From positions 3,201,501-3,265,500 of the forward strand of contig NZ_FSRB01000001.1 in the NCBI RefSeq assembly GCF_900129635.1: a DNA stretch of 64,000 nt, given 5' to 3'. Numbering within the stretch: the stretch's first letter is position 1; every line of letters begins with the position of its first letter. Shown piece after piece: positions 1 to 8,391 of this stretch. The notes under the pieces are model-generated. The model was not told the origin of the DNA. It was given only the letters and a program-made list of their open reading frames with translations, and did not search any database. Position numbers and translations under genes: made by a program. This DNA comes from Singulisphaera sp. GP187 (GTDB lineage Bacteria; Planctomycetota; Planctomycetia; Isosphaerales; Isosphaeraceae).

Positions 1-1
1 G

Positions 2-334
2 CGGCGGCACGAGCAAACGTCCGAGGTCGAGCACGACCTCGAGCTGGCCCGAAAGAAGCAGGAAGCGAGCCTCACCGACCGGGAGGCGCGCATGAGCTTC
101 GAGCGGCAACAGGGTCAGCTCGACGCCGATCTCCGCCAGCAGCTCCACGCCCAGCGCGATGCCCAGCAGCGTGAACACCTCGCGTCGCTTCGCGACATGG
201 GAGTCGACCTGACCGCCTTCCTGACGCAGAACCGGGCCGATCGGGTCATCGAGCTCCGCGGGCCGAAGGGAGCCACCCACGTTCACCTCGACCCGAACCG
301 AGGCTCGAACGGTTTGCCCGAAGAATCGTCCTGA
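2..334 (+). CDS. Hypothetical coiled-coil protein, C-terminal part (5' partial)
   Basis: The reading frame is open to the left edge of the window, so the Met at 92 is probably internal and the gene starts upstream. The visible 110 residues are rich in Gln, Arg, Glu and Ala in a heptad-like pattern (ERQQGQLDADLRQQ), which indicates an alpha-helical coiled coil. A short globular end follows (MGVDLTAFLTQNRADRVIELRG). No catalytic motif is visible. The family is not recognised; the tail resembles the C-terminus of SPFH or scaffold-like proteins only in general composition. The stop is at 332-334. Confidence 0.55.
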   Translation, partial: RRHEQTSEVEHDLELARKKQEASLTDREARMSFERQQGQLDADLRQQLHAQRDAQQREHLASLRDMGVDLTAFLTQNRADRVIELRGPKGATHVHLDPNRGSNGLPEESS

Positions 335-530
335 ACGTGCGAGGCTCGCGGCTCGAGCCTCATGCTTGGATCGGGATTGATTCGCCAGACACCTCAGTTG
401 AGAGGCCTGGGAGACTCAGTAAAAATCAGCGAGCTGTCACGGCCTCGGCCGAATTTAGGGGCCTGGTCACCGTCGACCCCACTCAAGATGGAGTTCGACC
501 GGCGGGGTCTTGTGTCCAAAGCGTTACGGT
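335..530. other. Intergenic stretch left of the IS3 element
   Basis: I see no supported gene here. The short open frames lack a ribosome site and family resemblance. It does not contain the missing 5' half of the IS5-type transposase found right of the IS3 element, so the IS3 insertion is not a simple interruption. Confidence 0.5.
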
Positions 531-599
531 TATAGTGGCCCCCAGATTTCGGACCACTCGGTAAGTTATCATTGAGGGAGGTCTTACCGAGGGCGAAGC

Positions 600-884
600 A
601 TGGGACAAATCCGCAAGCGACACTCGGCGGCGTTCAAGGCGAAGGTCGCCTTGGAAGCTGCCAAGCAGGACAAGACGATCTCCGAACTGGCCAAGCAGCA
701 CCAGATCCACCCGGTGCAGATCAGCCAGTGGAAGAAGCAACTCCTCGATGGCCTGGAGGGCCTCTTCGAGAACGGGTCGGCCGCCCGTCGGCCCGACCAC
801 GAGAAGCTCCAGACCGAATTGTACGAGCAGATCGGGCGGCTCCAAATGGAGCTGGCCTGGGTGAAAAAAAAATCTGCCTTGTGA
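600..884 (+). CDS. IS3-family transposase OrfA (HTH_Tnp_1)
   Basis: This 94-residue protein supplies the DNA-binding part of an IS3-type transposase. The N-terminus has the standard opening (RKRHSAAFKAKVALEA), followed by a helix-turn-helix (ISELAKQHQIHPVQISQWK) at about residues 27-45. A leucine-zipper-like helix lies towards the end (LYEQIGRLQMELAWVKKK). The start has a purine-rich site (GAGGGCGAAG) just upstream. The gene ends immediately after a run of nine A residues at 864-872, the place where IS3 elements usually shift frame into orfB. Confidence 0.9.
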   Translation: MGQIRKRHSAAFKAKVALEAAKQDKTISELAKQHQIHPVQISQWKKQLLDGLEGLFENGSAARRPDHEKLQTELYEQIGRLQMELAWVKKKSAL

Positions 885-1725
885 GGTCGAGGCCAAACGA
901 GCCTTAATCGAATCCATGCATCCTCAATTGAGTGTTCGTCGCCAATGTGAGCTGCTGGGACTCAATCGGTCGAGTTTCTACTACGAGCCGGCGACGGAGA
1001 CCCTCGAGAACCTGAGCCTGATGAGGCGGATCGACGAGCAATATCTCAAGACGCCGTTCTACGGCAGCCGCCGCATGACGGCCTGGCTGACGAGGCAAGG
1101 AGAGGAGGTCAACCGCAAACGCGTGAGCCGCCTGATGGAATTGATGGGTCTGGAGGCGCTTCATCCCGGGCCTCGAACCACGACGCGGAACCCTGACCAC
1201 AAGGTTTACCCGTACTTGCTTCGCGACCTGACGATCGAGCGACGCAATCAGGTTTGGTCCACCGACGTGACGTACCTCCCGCTCAACCAGGGCTTCATGT
1301 TCCTGGCGGCGGTGATCGACTGGCACAGCCGGTTCGTGCTCTCTTGGCGGCTGTCGAACACGCTCGACGGCCGGTTCTGCCTGGAGGCGTTGGACGCGGC
1401 GTTGGAGGGAGGACGCCCCGAGATCTTCAACACCGACCAGGGCGTGCAATTCACGGCGCGGGCCTTCACCGGCCGGCTTGAGGCGGAAGGGATCGCCGTG
1501 AGCATGGACGGACGCGGGAGGGCGTTGGACAATGTGTTCGTCGAGCGGCTGTGGCGGCCTCTTAAATACGAGGGCATTTATTTGAAAGCATATTGCAGTG
1601 CCAGAGAGCTGGAAGCCGGCCTTGAAAGGTGGTTTGCGTTTTACAACCACGAGCGATTGCATCAGAGCTTGGCCTATCGCACGCCCGCCGAGGTCTACCA
1701 TGGGGCCGAACCGGTCGGGCCTTGA
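865..1725 (+). CDS. IS3-family transposase OrfB (rve integrase catalytic domain)
   Basis: This is the catalytic subunit with the DDE integrase core. The HTH_21-like segment (RRIDEQYLKTPFYGSRRMT) precedes the rve domain. The three acidic residues lie in WSTDVTYLPL, FNTDQGVQF and DNVFVERLWRPLKYE. A Met at 916 can start a 269-residue protein. The frame is open back to 865 and encodes typical pre-domain sequence (LPCEVEAKRALIESMHPQLS), so the product is probably made as an OrfA-OrfB fusion by frameshifting on the A9 run. OrfB lies in the +1 (equivalently -2) frame relative to orfA, not the usual -1. Confidence 0.88.
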   Translation, partial: KKNLPCEVEAKRALIESMHPQLSVRRQCELLGLNRSSFYYEPATETLENLSLMRRIDEQYLKTPFYGSRRMTAWLTRQGEEVNRKRVSRLMELMGLEALHPGPRTTTRNPDHKVYPYLLRDLTIERRNQVWSTDVTYLPLNQGFMFLAAVIDWHSRFVLSWRLSNTLDGRFCLEALDAALEGGRPEIFNTDQGVQFTARAFTGRLEAEGIAVSMDGRGRALDNVFVERLWRPLKYEGIYLKAYCSARELEAGLERWFAFYNHERLHQSLAYRTPAEVYHGAEPVGP

Positions 1726-1811
1726 GAGGGGAGAGCGGGGTGGAGTCCCACGTTCGTTCCGGCCACCGATTGCGTGCCGAGCCGGTCGGGCCTTGAGAGG
1801 GGAGAGCGGGG
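1706..1811 (+). repeat. Short direct repeat across the orfB stop codon
   Basis: A 35-bp sequence containing CCGGTCGGGCCTTGAGAGGG occurs at 1706-1740 and again at 1777-1811 with one mismatch, 71 bp apart. The first copy holds the orfB stop codon (TGA at 1723-1725). The second lies between the gene and the right inverted repeat. It looks like a local duplication in the tail of this IS copy. Confidence 0.7.
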
Positions 1812-1866
1812 CCGAAGCATAACTTAAAAACCGGGCCGAGTGGTCTGGACATTGGGGACCACTTCA

Positions 1867-2402
1867 ACAGCCAGTCGGTCGACACGACCTCCGGCGGCGA
1901 GGAGCGGGGCCGCGACAACGCCAAGAACGTGGACGGTCGGAAACGTCATATCGTCGTCGACAGCATGGGTTTGCTGCTGGCCGTCCTGGTGACGGCCGCC
2001 TCCGTCGACGACGGCGTAGCGGCAACCGAACTGTTCGCCCGGTTGGAGGGCCAGCCGATCAGCAAGGTCGCTCGGATGTTCGCCGATTCGAAGTATCATA
2101 ACTTCAATCTCTACGAGTGGGTCGACGAGCACGCGAAGTGGGATCTGATCATCGTCCGCCGCCCCGAGGGCTCCAAAGGCTGGGTGAAGCTACCGATTCG
2201 ATGGACGGTCGAGCGGACGTTCGCCTGGTTGGGCCGATGCCGCCGCCTGTCCAAGGACCGGGAGAAGAGCGTGCTGTCGTCGGAGTCGTTTGTCAAACTG
2301 GCCATGATCCAATTGATGGTCCACCGACTCGAGCCCTCGAAAGTGGATGCCGAGTTCCACTCCCGAACAGCGGTCTAACCCGGCTTATGGGACAGTCTCT
2401 AA
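1867..2402 (+). pseudogene. IS5-family transposase remnant, 5' half missing
   Basis: The in-frame sequence from 1869 reads SQSVDTTSGGEERGRDN and continues to the stop at 2376-2378. This is the C-terminal half of an IS5-type (DDE_Tnp_1) transposase: GRKRHIVVDSMGLLLAV, then FADSKYHN with the second Asp, then RWTVERTFAWLGR with the catalytic Glu. Homology begins directly at the IS3 right end, and the N-terminal half and first catalytic Asp are lost. GTG 1929 could start a 149-residue product but would be non-functional. The motif TTATGGGACAGTCTCT at 2385-2400 looks like the IS5 right terminal repeat. Confidence 0.8.
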
Positions 2403-2661
2403 GATCGCGGCGCAGGGGCTGTCTCGCAACGGGTGACGAAAAGTTCAGAGGACGAGGGCTCAACCTCAACTCAATATTCGACGCTGGGATACGAAACGAC
2501 TATCGACTCATTGCGACCCCGCGACCAGCGGGGTAGCTTGGGCACCAATGACGAGCAACACTCCGACTCGGATGCGCTTCGTCCGAAGCCGACCATTGAA
2601 GTGTGTGGATCGTCCACCGTCGTCACCGTGCGATCTCGCAGAAGGATAGAGGGGCGTGATC

Positions 2662-3294
2662 ATGAACGTGCTCTGGGCCTTGTCCTCCACGGAAACCATC
2701 CTGCTCGGTGCCTTGGGCATCGGGGTCGTGCTGTTTATCGTGCTGGCGCTCTTCGTGATCGCAACCTATAACCGGCTCGTGACGCTTCGGAATCGGTTCA
2801 AAAATGCGTTCAGCCAGATCGACGTCCAGTTGAAACGCCGATACGACCTGATCCCGAACCTCGTCGAGGCGGTCAAAGGGTACATGAAGCACGAATCCGG
2901 CACGCTCGAGGCGGTCATCCAGGCCAGGAACTCGGCCGCGACCGCGGGTCGGAACGCCGCCGCGAACCCGGGTGACGCCACGGCCATGACGAGCCTCTCG
3001 GCCGCCGAGTCGCAGCTCAACGGTGCGCTCGGACGGCTCTTCGCCCTCTCCGAAGCCTACCCTGACCTCAAGGCCAACCAGAACATGCTCTCGCTCCAGG
3101 AGGAGCTCAGCTCGACCGAGAACAAGGTGGCGTTCGCGCGGCAGGCGTACAACGACGCCGTCATGCAGTACAACACCCAGCGTGAGACGTTCCCGACCAT
3201 CGTCGTGGCCAACTTCCTCAACTTCACGGAAGCCCACCTCTTTCAGGTGGAAACCGAGACCGAACGGCAAGCGCCTCGGGTCTCGTTCGCCTGA
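2662..3294 (+). CDS. LemA family protein
   Basis: The product is an about 210-residue LemA-type protein. It has one N-terminal membrane helix (LGALGIGVVLFIVLALFVIA) and a long helical domain. The family signature VQLKRRYDLIPNLVEAVKGY is intact, as is the later segment FLNFTEAHLF. The GTG at 2656 is possible, but ATG 2662 has better spacing from the AGAGGGG site. LemA is exposed outside the cytoplasmic membrane in known cases, and its exact role is unsettled. Here it is followed after 122 bp by an M48 protease, a pairing common in bacteria that suggests a shared membrane-protein quality-control function. Confidence 0.9.
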   Translation: MNVLWALSSTETILLGALGIGVVLFIVLALFVIATYNRLVTLRNRFKNAFSQIDVQLKRRYDLIPNLVEAVKGYMKHESGTLEAVIQARNSAATAGRNAAANPGDATAMTSLSAAESQLNGALGRLFALSEAYPDLKANQNMLSLQEELSSTENKVAFARQAYNDAVMQYNTQRETFPTIVVANFLNFTEAHLFQVETETERQAPRVSFA

Positions 3295-3416
3295 GTCAGG
3301 ATTGCCGCGCTCGGACCAGCGGGGCGTTAACCGTCCGTCCGGTCCGAGCGCCGCCGATACGTCCCCCTTGCTGAGTGATTCCACTTCCCTCACCTTCCCC
3401 CGAGAATCGCGATCCG

Positions 3417-5462
3417 ATGGCCACCGACTTCTTCGATCATCAGCTCGTCGCAAGGAAGCGCACCAGCCTCTTGATCGGCTACTTCATCGTCGCGGTGGTC
3501 CTGATCATCCTGGCCGTCTACGGCGTAGCAACGGCCTGCCTGATCGCCTCGACGAAGGGGCAAGACGGCATCGGCCAGCTCTGGGACTGGGAGCGGCTCG
3601 CGCTCGTCTCCGCGTTCGTCGGCATCGTGATCCTCGCGGGGAGCCTCTACAAGATCGCCACGCTCCGGGAAGGAGGAGCGGCCATCGCCCGGCTCCTGGG
3701 CGGCGAGCTCGTCAACCCAGGCGCCGCGACCCCCGCGCAGCGGCGGCTCCTGAACGTCGTCGAGGAGATGGCGATCGCTTCGGGGACTCCCGTGCCCAGC
3801 GTCTATGTGCTCCCCGAGGAAACGTCCATCAACGCCTTCGCCGCGGGACACGAACCCGGCGACGCCGTGATCGCCGTCAGCCAAGGGAGCCTCGACCACT
3901 TGAATCGCGACGAGCTCCAAGGAGTCATCGCCCACGAGTTCAGTCATATTCTCAACGGGGATATGAGACTCAACCTTCGCCTGATCGGCCTGCTGCACGG
4001 CATCTTGCTCATCGCCCTGATCGGTTACACGATCATGCGGGTCATGGGCAACAGCTCGTCGTCAAGCCGGTCGCGGAGCAAGGAGGACGGTAAAGGCGAC
4101 GGCGGGGCGATGGCAATGTTCTTGCTGGGCGTGGGATTGATGGCCGTCGGCTATGTCGGTGTCTTCTTCGGCCGGCTGATCAAAAGCGCGATCTCACGTC
4201 AGCGCGAGTTCCTGGCCGACGCCTCGGCGGTGCAGTTCACCCGGAATCCGGACGGAATCGCCGGGGCGCTCAAGAAAATCGGCGGCCTCGCCTCCGGTTC
4301 CCGGATCCAGAACCAGAACGCCGAGCAAGCTTGCCATATGTTCTTCGGACCAGGCGTCTCGTTCTGGACCGAAGCGATGGCGACCCACCCTCCCCTGGCC
4401 GAGCGGATCAAACGGATCGATCCCAGCTTCGATGGGACCTTCCCAATGATCGACGCCGACGAGGTTGTCCCCGTCGCCAAGGACGATCGGCGCGGTCCTC
4501 CGCTCCCGCGGTTCGCCCCGGATCTTGCCAGCCAGAGTGCGCTCACCCCCAACCTCAGGCGGGGTCGGGCCGAAATCTCGCTCGATCCCAGGCGGGCCGT
4601 GGCCTCGGTCGGCACCACGAGCGGCGCCCACGTCGCATTCGCCTCGGCGCTGATCAAATCACTCCCTGAAGACCTGGCCGCCACGGCCCGCGAACCGTTC
4701 GGAGCGCGTGCCGTGGTCTACGCCCTCCTGCTCGACCAGGATCCCGCCATCCGCGACCGCCAGATCCAGATCGTCGCCGACCAGACCGAGCCCGGGACCG
4801 CCGAAGAGGTCTTACGCGTCGCCCCGCTGGTCGACTCGCTGGATGAGCGCGCTCGGTTGCCGCTGGCCGACCTGGCGATTCCCGCGCTTCGGCAACTCTC
4901 GACCCGCCAGTACCAGTCGTTTCGCGATCGGATCGACCCCTTGATTCGGGCCGACCAGAAGCGAAGTCTCTTCGAATTCACCCTCCAACGCATGCTGTTG
5001 CGTCATCTCGATAACCACTTCGAGCAGCGCCCCCCCACCGTGGTCCGGTTCCAGTCGCTCCGGCCCCTGGTCAACGACTGTATTCGGGTGCTCTCGACGT
5101 TGTCCCGACTCGGTGGCCGAAGCGAAGCCGAGGCCGTTCAGGACTTCGCCCAGGGCATCCGCGCCCTCGGGCTTCCGCCTCAGGACGTGAGCCTGGCACC
5201 GATCGAGGATTGCTCGATGGTCGCGATTGATCGGACGCTCGACCGCCTGGCGCTGGCCTCGCCTCCGATCAAGAAGCTCGTCCTCGATGCCTGCGCAACC
5301 TGCATCGCCGCCGACGGCCTCGTGACGATCGCCGAAGCCGAGTTGCTCCGCGCCATCGCCGACTCACTCGACTGTCCGATGCCCCCCCTGCTCTCCGAGA
5401 TTTCACCCGACTCGAATCCTGACGGTCCATCGCACGCCCATTCGATCCATGCATCAAAATAA
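3417..5462 (+). CDS. HtpX-like M48 family zinc metalloprotease with C-terminal extension
   Basis: The product is an integral-membrane zinc protease of about 681 residues from ATG 3417, twice the length of HtpX. Two membrane helices near the N-terminus (SLLIGYFIVAVVLIILAVYG and LVSAFVGIVILAGSLY) precede the HExxH motif HEFSH at about residues 173-177. A second helix pair follows, then the third zinc ligand Glu in REFLADASAVQF at about residue 264. The remaining 370 residues end in a TerB-like segment (ADGLVTIAEAELLRAIADSL). It lies downstream of lemA on the same strand and probably forms a unit with it. Specificity for misfolded membrane proteins is inferred from the HtpX family. Confidence 0.9.
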   Translation: MATDFFDHQLVARKRTSLLIGYFIVAVVLIILAVYGVATACLIASTKGQDGIGQLWDWERLALVSAFVGIVILAGSLYKIATLREGGAAIARLLGGELVNPGAATPAQRRLLNVVEEMAIASGTPVPSVYVLPEETSINAFAAGHEPGDAVIAVSQGSLDHLNRDELQGVIAHEFSHILNGDMRLNLRLIGLLHGILLIALIGYTIMRVMGNSSSSSRSRSKEDGKGDGGAMAMFLLGVGLMAVGYVGVFFGRLIKSAISRQREFLADASAVQFTRNPDGIAGALKKIGGLASGSRIQNQNAEQACHMFFGPGVSFWTEAMATHPPLAERIKRIDPSFDGTFPMIDADEVVPVAKDDRRGPPLPRFAPDLASQSALTPNLRRGRAEISLDPRRAVASVGTTSGAHVAFASALIKSLPEDLAATAREPFGARAVVYALLLDQDPAIRDRQIQIVADQTEPGTAEEVLRVAPLVDSLDERARLPLADLAIPALRQLSTRQYQSFRDRIDPLIRADQKRSLFEFTLQRMLLRHLDNHFEQRPPTVVRFQSLRPLVNDCIRVLSTLSRLGGRSEAEAVQDFAQGIRALGLPPQDVSLAPIEDCSMVAIDRTLDRLALASPPIKKLVLDACATCIAADGLVTIAEAELLRAIADSLDCPMPPLLSEISPDSNPDGPSHAHSIHASK

Positions 5463-5587
5463 ACCAAAGCATCAACGATCAAAAACCTGTTCCTGAAACC
5501 TCCGCGAATCGGATTCCAGACGATGAGCGGCCTCACCCGCTAGAATTCGCAAGGCAAACCTGTTAAACCTTAGCTAAACACTCCCGC

Positions 5588-5624
5588 CGACGATGGGACA
5601 GGCGTGGCGCCTAGCCCATCGTCG
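5588..5624 (+). promoter_or_regulatory. Long hairpin in the leader of the DUF1501 gene
   Basis: CGACGATGGG at 5588-5597 pairs perfectly with CCCATCGTCG at 5615-5624, and inside it AGGCG pairs with CGCCT. The structure ends 31 bp before ATG 5656 and lies 125 bp after the M48 protease stop. There is no T run, so it is either a poor terminator for the upstream unit or a leader structure for the downstream gene. Confidence 0.5.
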
Positions 5625-5655
5625 ACGCGACTCACCGCGACGGAGGCATGCTCCC

Positions 5656-7023
5656 ATGAGCCGGGACCATGATGAACCGGGACGCCCCCCAAGCCTCTCC
5701 CTGGATCGCCGTCGCCTGCTCCTCGGCGGCGGCCTGGGCGTGCTCGGGCTGAACTTCGCACGGCGACTCCGGGCCAATAATCCGCCGGCGCCTGGCCGTC
5801 TCTCGTTCACCCCGCTCCGGTCCTGCATCCTGATCTTCTACTACGGCGGCCCAAGCCACCTCGATACCTGGGACATGAAGCCAAACGCACCGCGCGAGGT
5901 CCGCGGCGAGTTTCGGTCGATCGCGACCAACGTGCCCGGGATCCAGGTCAGCGAGCACCTGCCGCACTCAGCGCGGGTCGTCGACCGGCTGGCGATCATC
6001 CGCAGCCTGCACCATCCGATGACCAATCACAACGCGGCCGCCTTCGCCGCGCTCAGCGGCCGCTCGCCCGCGAAAGGCGACCTCGAGCTCCTGGCGAACG
6101 ATCGCAACGACCCTCCCTGCCTCGGGTCGGTCTTGAGTCATGAGCTGCTCGAGCGCCCTGGCTTACCGACGTTCGTGGCCTTGCCGCACGTGATGCACAA
6201 CGTGGTCAAGCTGCCGGGCCAGGTCGCCGGCTTTCTCGGCTCGGCGCACGATCCGTTCCAAGTCACATCCGACCCGAACGCGCCCGACTTCCGGCTCGAC
6301 GAGCTCGAACTGCCGGGGAACGTCTCGCTCGACCGACTCGGCCACCGCGAAGCGATGCTTCAGCAGGTGGAACGGGCAACCCCCACCCACGACCTCGACG
6401 CCTATCGCGAGAAAGCAGTTCGACTGCTCCACTCCGACGCCGTCCGCCGCGCCTTTCGACTCGACAACGAGGACCCCAAGCTCCGTGACCAGTACGGTCG
6501 CACCAAGCACGGCCAGAGCCTGCTGCTGGCGCGCCGGCTGGTCGAAGCGGGCGTCCGCTTCGTGACCGTGAACGACCACGAGACCAACGGTCAGGTCGCC
6601 AACTGGGACGCCCACCAGGACGTCTTCCCTCGCCTCAAAAACGACCTGCTCCCGCCGGCCGATCGGGCCTTCGCCACCTTGATCGAGGACCTGACCCGCC
6701 GCGGCCTGCTCGACTCGACGCTCGTGATCGCACTGGGGGAGTTCGGTCGGACCCCGAAACTGAACGCTCAAGGGGGCCGCGACCACTGGCCCCACTGCTA
6801 CAGTGCAGTGCTGGCGGGCGGCGGTGTCCGCGGCGGCACCGTCTACGGCGCCAGCGACAAGCTCGGCGCCTATCCCGATCTCGACGGCGTCTCGCCGGGC
6901 GACCTTGCCGCCACCCTGCTCTGGCGCTTCGGCCTCGAACCCAAATCCGAAGTCCGAGACTTGTCCGGGCGACCCTATCCGCTCGCGGAAGGCCAGCCGC
7001 TCCGCTCCCTCTTTGCGGGATGA
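5656..7023 (+). CDS. DUF1501 domain-containing protein with Tat-like signal
   Basis: The product is a 455-residue DUF1501 protein, a sulfatase/alkaline-phosphatase-fold family greatly expanded in planctomycetes. The N-terminus has a twin-arginine-like leader (DRRRLLLGGGLGVLGLNFA), so export of a folded protein is expected. Family segments include FYYGGPSHLDTWDMKPNAP near the start, IRSLHHPMTNHNAAAF, FVTVNDHETNGQVANWDAH, and LGEFGRTPKLNAQGGRDHW towards the end. An upstream frame from 5593 overlaps the hairpin, and ATG 5656 fits the leader better. DUF1501 genes often sit beside DUF1549/DUF1553 cytochrome-like partners; none is adjacent here. The substrate is unknown. Confidence 0.88.
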   Translation: MSRDHDEPGRPPSLSLDRRRLLLGGGLGVLGLNFARRLRANNPPAPGRLSFTPLRSCILIFYYGGPSHLDTWDMKPNAPREVRGEFRSIATNVPGIQVSEHLPHSARVVDRLAIIRSLHHPMTNHNAAAFAALSGRSPAKGDLELLANDRNDPPCLGSVLSHELLERPGLPTFVALPHVMHNVVKLPGQVAGFLGSAHDPFQVTSDPNAPDFRLDELELPGNVSLDRLGHREAMLQQVERATPTHDLDAYREKAVRLLHSDAVRRAFRLDNEDPKLRDQYGRTKHGQSLLLARRLVEAGVRFVTVNDHETNGQVANWDAHQDVFPRLKNDLLPPADRAFATLIEDLTRRGLLDSTLVIALGEFGRTPKLNAQGGRDHWPHCYSAVLAGGGVRGGTVYGASDKLGAYPDLDGVSPGDLAATLLWRFGLEPKSEVRDLSGRPYPLAEGQPLRSLFAG

Positions 7024-7072
7024 CCGGTTTCTTCGATGAGGATGGGCCGTCACTCATCGCTGAATCGGAAGA

Positions 7073-7238
7073 CTGATTCACGCGGAAACACGGAGAACGC
7101 GGAGGGAGACGAACATAATCGAGTCCGATGAGATCACGGGGGCGATTGTGGATCCATCGGTTAACATGAACCTTTCCGTCGGCTGATCGATCAACAACTT
7201 CCTGTCCTCTCTCCGCTCCGCGTCTCCGCGTGAATCAG
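7073..7238. repeat. MITE-like inverted repeat with 23-bp arms
   Basis: The arm CTGATTCACGCGGAAACACG (7073-7095 in full) is matched at 21 of 23 positions by the reverse complement of 7216-7238. About 120 bp lie between. The arms contain an internal near-repeat of CACGGAG/ACGCGGAG. There is no coding capacity. It fills most of the gap between the DUF1501 gene and the convergent DUF5658 gene. Confidence 0.65.
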
Positions 7239-7311
7239 AGGCAAACCGAAAGGTCAGGCACCGAAGAGGGCCCCCCATACCTCGCAGGTCCAACGAGAAG
7301 CCGGTGTCCGT

Positions 7312-7884
7312 TCATTCGATGACTTCTTTGCGGCTTCGGTCGGGTTTTGTGAGGGGAGCGCGACTGTCCCGACGCGGCCCGACTCGCGCCAGGCCGGGGG
7401 TGGAGCCGGAGGGTTGCTGAGCAATCCGCATCATCCTGAAGATGGACAGTTGATAGACCAGTAGCACCACGTACAGGACCGCAAGGATCGGAATGCAGTG
7501 GCCCAGGCGAAGCCGGGTCCCGAACAGACGGTAGTACTTCAAGACCAGGAACACGGCCAGGCCGATCGCGGTCAGGAGATACTTGCCGGCAAGAAACCAG
7601 AGCGGTCCGCGCTCGACCAGATAGGCCATGAGCGGGTTCGCCTCTTCGTACGAGTGATCGAGCAGCAGCAGAGTCAGAACGCCGTCGGCAAGGGTGAACA
7701 GGAGCACGAGGACAACGAGGACTCCGGTTGTGGCATCGTGCCGATCGACGATGGGATAACGCGACGCCTCGAGATCGCTGGACCGACGGAAGTGAGAGCG
7801 GCGGCCGGCCGTGTGGAAAACATCCCACCATCGGGTTGGCCGCTGTCGCCGTTCGGGGTCGTGTCTCGTCATCGGAGTCGCCAC
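7312..7884 (-). CDS. DUF5658 family membrane protein
   Basis: The product is a 190-residue membrane protein. Three hydrophobic helices are visible (VLVVLVLLFTLADGVLTLLL, WFLAGKYLLTAIGLAVFLVL and IPILAVLYVVLLVYQLSIF). The first two are joined by the DUF5658 hallmark Asp-Gly in helix one followed by EEANPLMAYL. The N-terminal 50 residues are basic and hydrophilic, and the C-terminal tail is charged. It lies 81 bp downstream of the last pseudopilin-like gene on the same strand, so it may be read as the end of the secretion operon. No enzymatic motif is present and the function is unknown. Confidence 0.8.
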   Translation of the reverse strand: MATPMTRHDPERRQRPTRWWDVFHTAGRRSHFRRSSDLEASRYPIVDRHDATTGVLVVLVLLFTLADGVLTLLLLDHSYEEANPLMAYLVERGPLWFLAGKYLLTAIGLAVFLVLKYYRLFGTRLRLGHCIPILAVLYVVLLVYQLSIFRMMRIAQQPSGSTPGLARVGPRRDSRAPLTKPDRSRKEVIE

Positions 7885-7965
7885 GAGGGTAGGGATGATT
7901 CGGTTGCGGATCTCGTCAGGTCGCCACGATGGAATTGCGGAGCATAGCGGTTGATGTTCACTCGA

Positions 7966-8391
7966 TTACGGACGGGGAGGACGCTCGGGCGCGGCGGCCG
8001 GGAACCGCGTCGGCCTCGGAAGATTGCCGGGGTCCCCGAGAACGGCCAAACGCGCACGGACGGTCCATCGGGTTTCCTCGATCCGTTCGAACCGGAGCAG
8101 GTAGGTTCGCTCGGTGCCATCGCCACTGAGGATCGACGTCTCGCAGAGGTAGGCCGGTTCGCCCTCCGGGACAGGCGGGCTCCCGGTCTCCAGCAAGGCG
8201 AGGCCGAACGCCAAGGCAAAGCAACGCCGCGCTTTTTCTTCCGCCCGCGTCTCACGCCGGACCAGTTGTTCCTTGAGACGGACCAGGGCAAGCGTCCGGC
8301 GGCTCGCCAGCGCCCAGGTTGCAAGGACCATCGTACTGAAGATAATGACGATCGCCAGGACCGCACCCCGGCGTTTTTCAACACGTTTCAT
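7966..8391 (-). CDS. GspK/PilX-like minor pseudopilin component, short
   Basis: This 141-residue protein has one N-terminal membrane helix after a basic start (RRGAVLAIVIIFSTMVLATW), the form seen in GspK/PilX-type proteins. The remainder is a short soluble domain (AYLCETSILSGDGTERTYLL) and a Pro-rich end. It is less than half the size of typical GspK, so the assignment rests on position: its start overlaps the stop of the GspJ-like gene by 4 nt in a row of pseudopilin genes. It probably contributes to the tip complex of the pseudopilus. The exact orthology is uncertain. Confidence 0.65.
   Translation of the reverse strand: MKRVEKRRGAVLAIVIIFSTMVLATWALASRRTLALVRLKEQLVRRETRAEEKARRCFALAFGLALLETGSPPVPEGEPAYLCETSILSGDGTERTYLLRFERIEETRWTVRARLAVLGDPGNLPRPTRFPAAAPERPPRP

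Larger units (their letters stand above)
531..1866 (+). mobile_element. IS3-family insertion sequence, complete ends
   Basis: Two imperfect terminal inverted repeats of about 31 bp frame orfA and orfB: 531-561 on the left, and 1836-1866 on the right in reverse complement. They agree at roughly 23 of 31 positions, including the core GGACCACTCGG next to each inner end. The right terminus ends in CA, as is usual for IS3 elements; the left begins TA rather than TG. No 3-4 bp target duplication is visible at the outer edges. The right end abuts a truncated IS5-type transposase. Confidence 0.8.

Noticed and set aside
337..564. Short plus-strand frame before the IS3 element
   Set aside because: It runs into the IS inverted repeat, lacks a ribosome site and shows no family resemblance.
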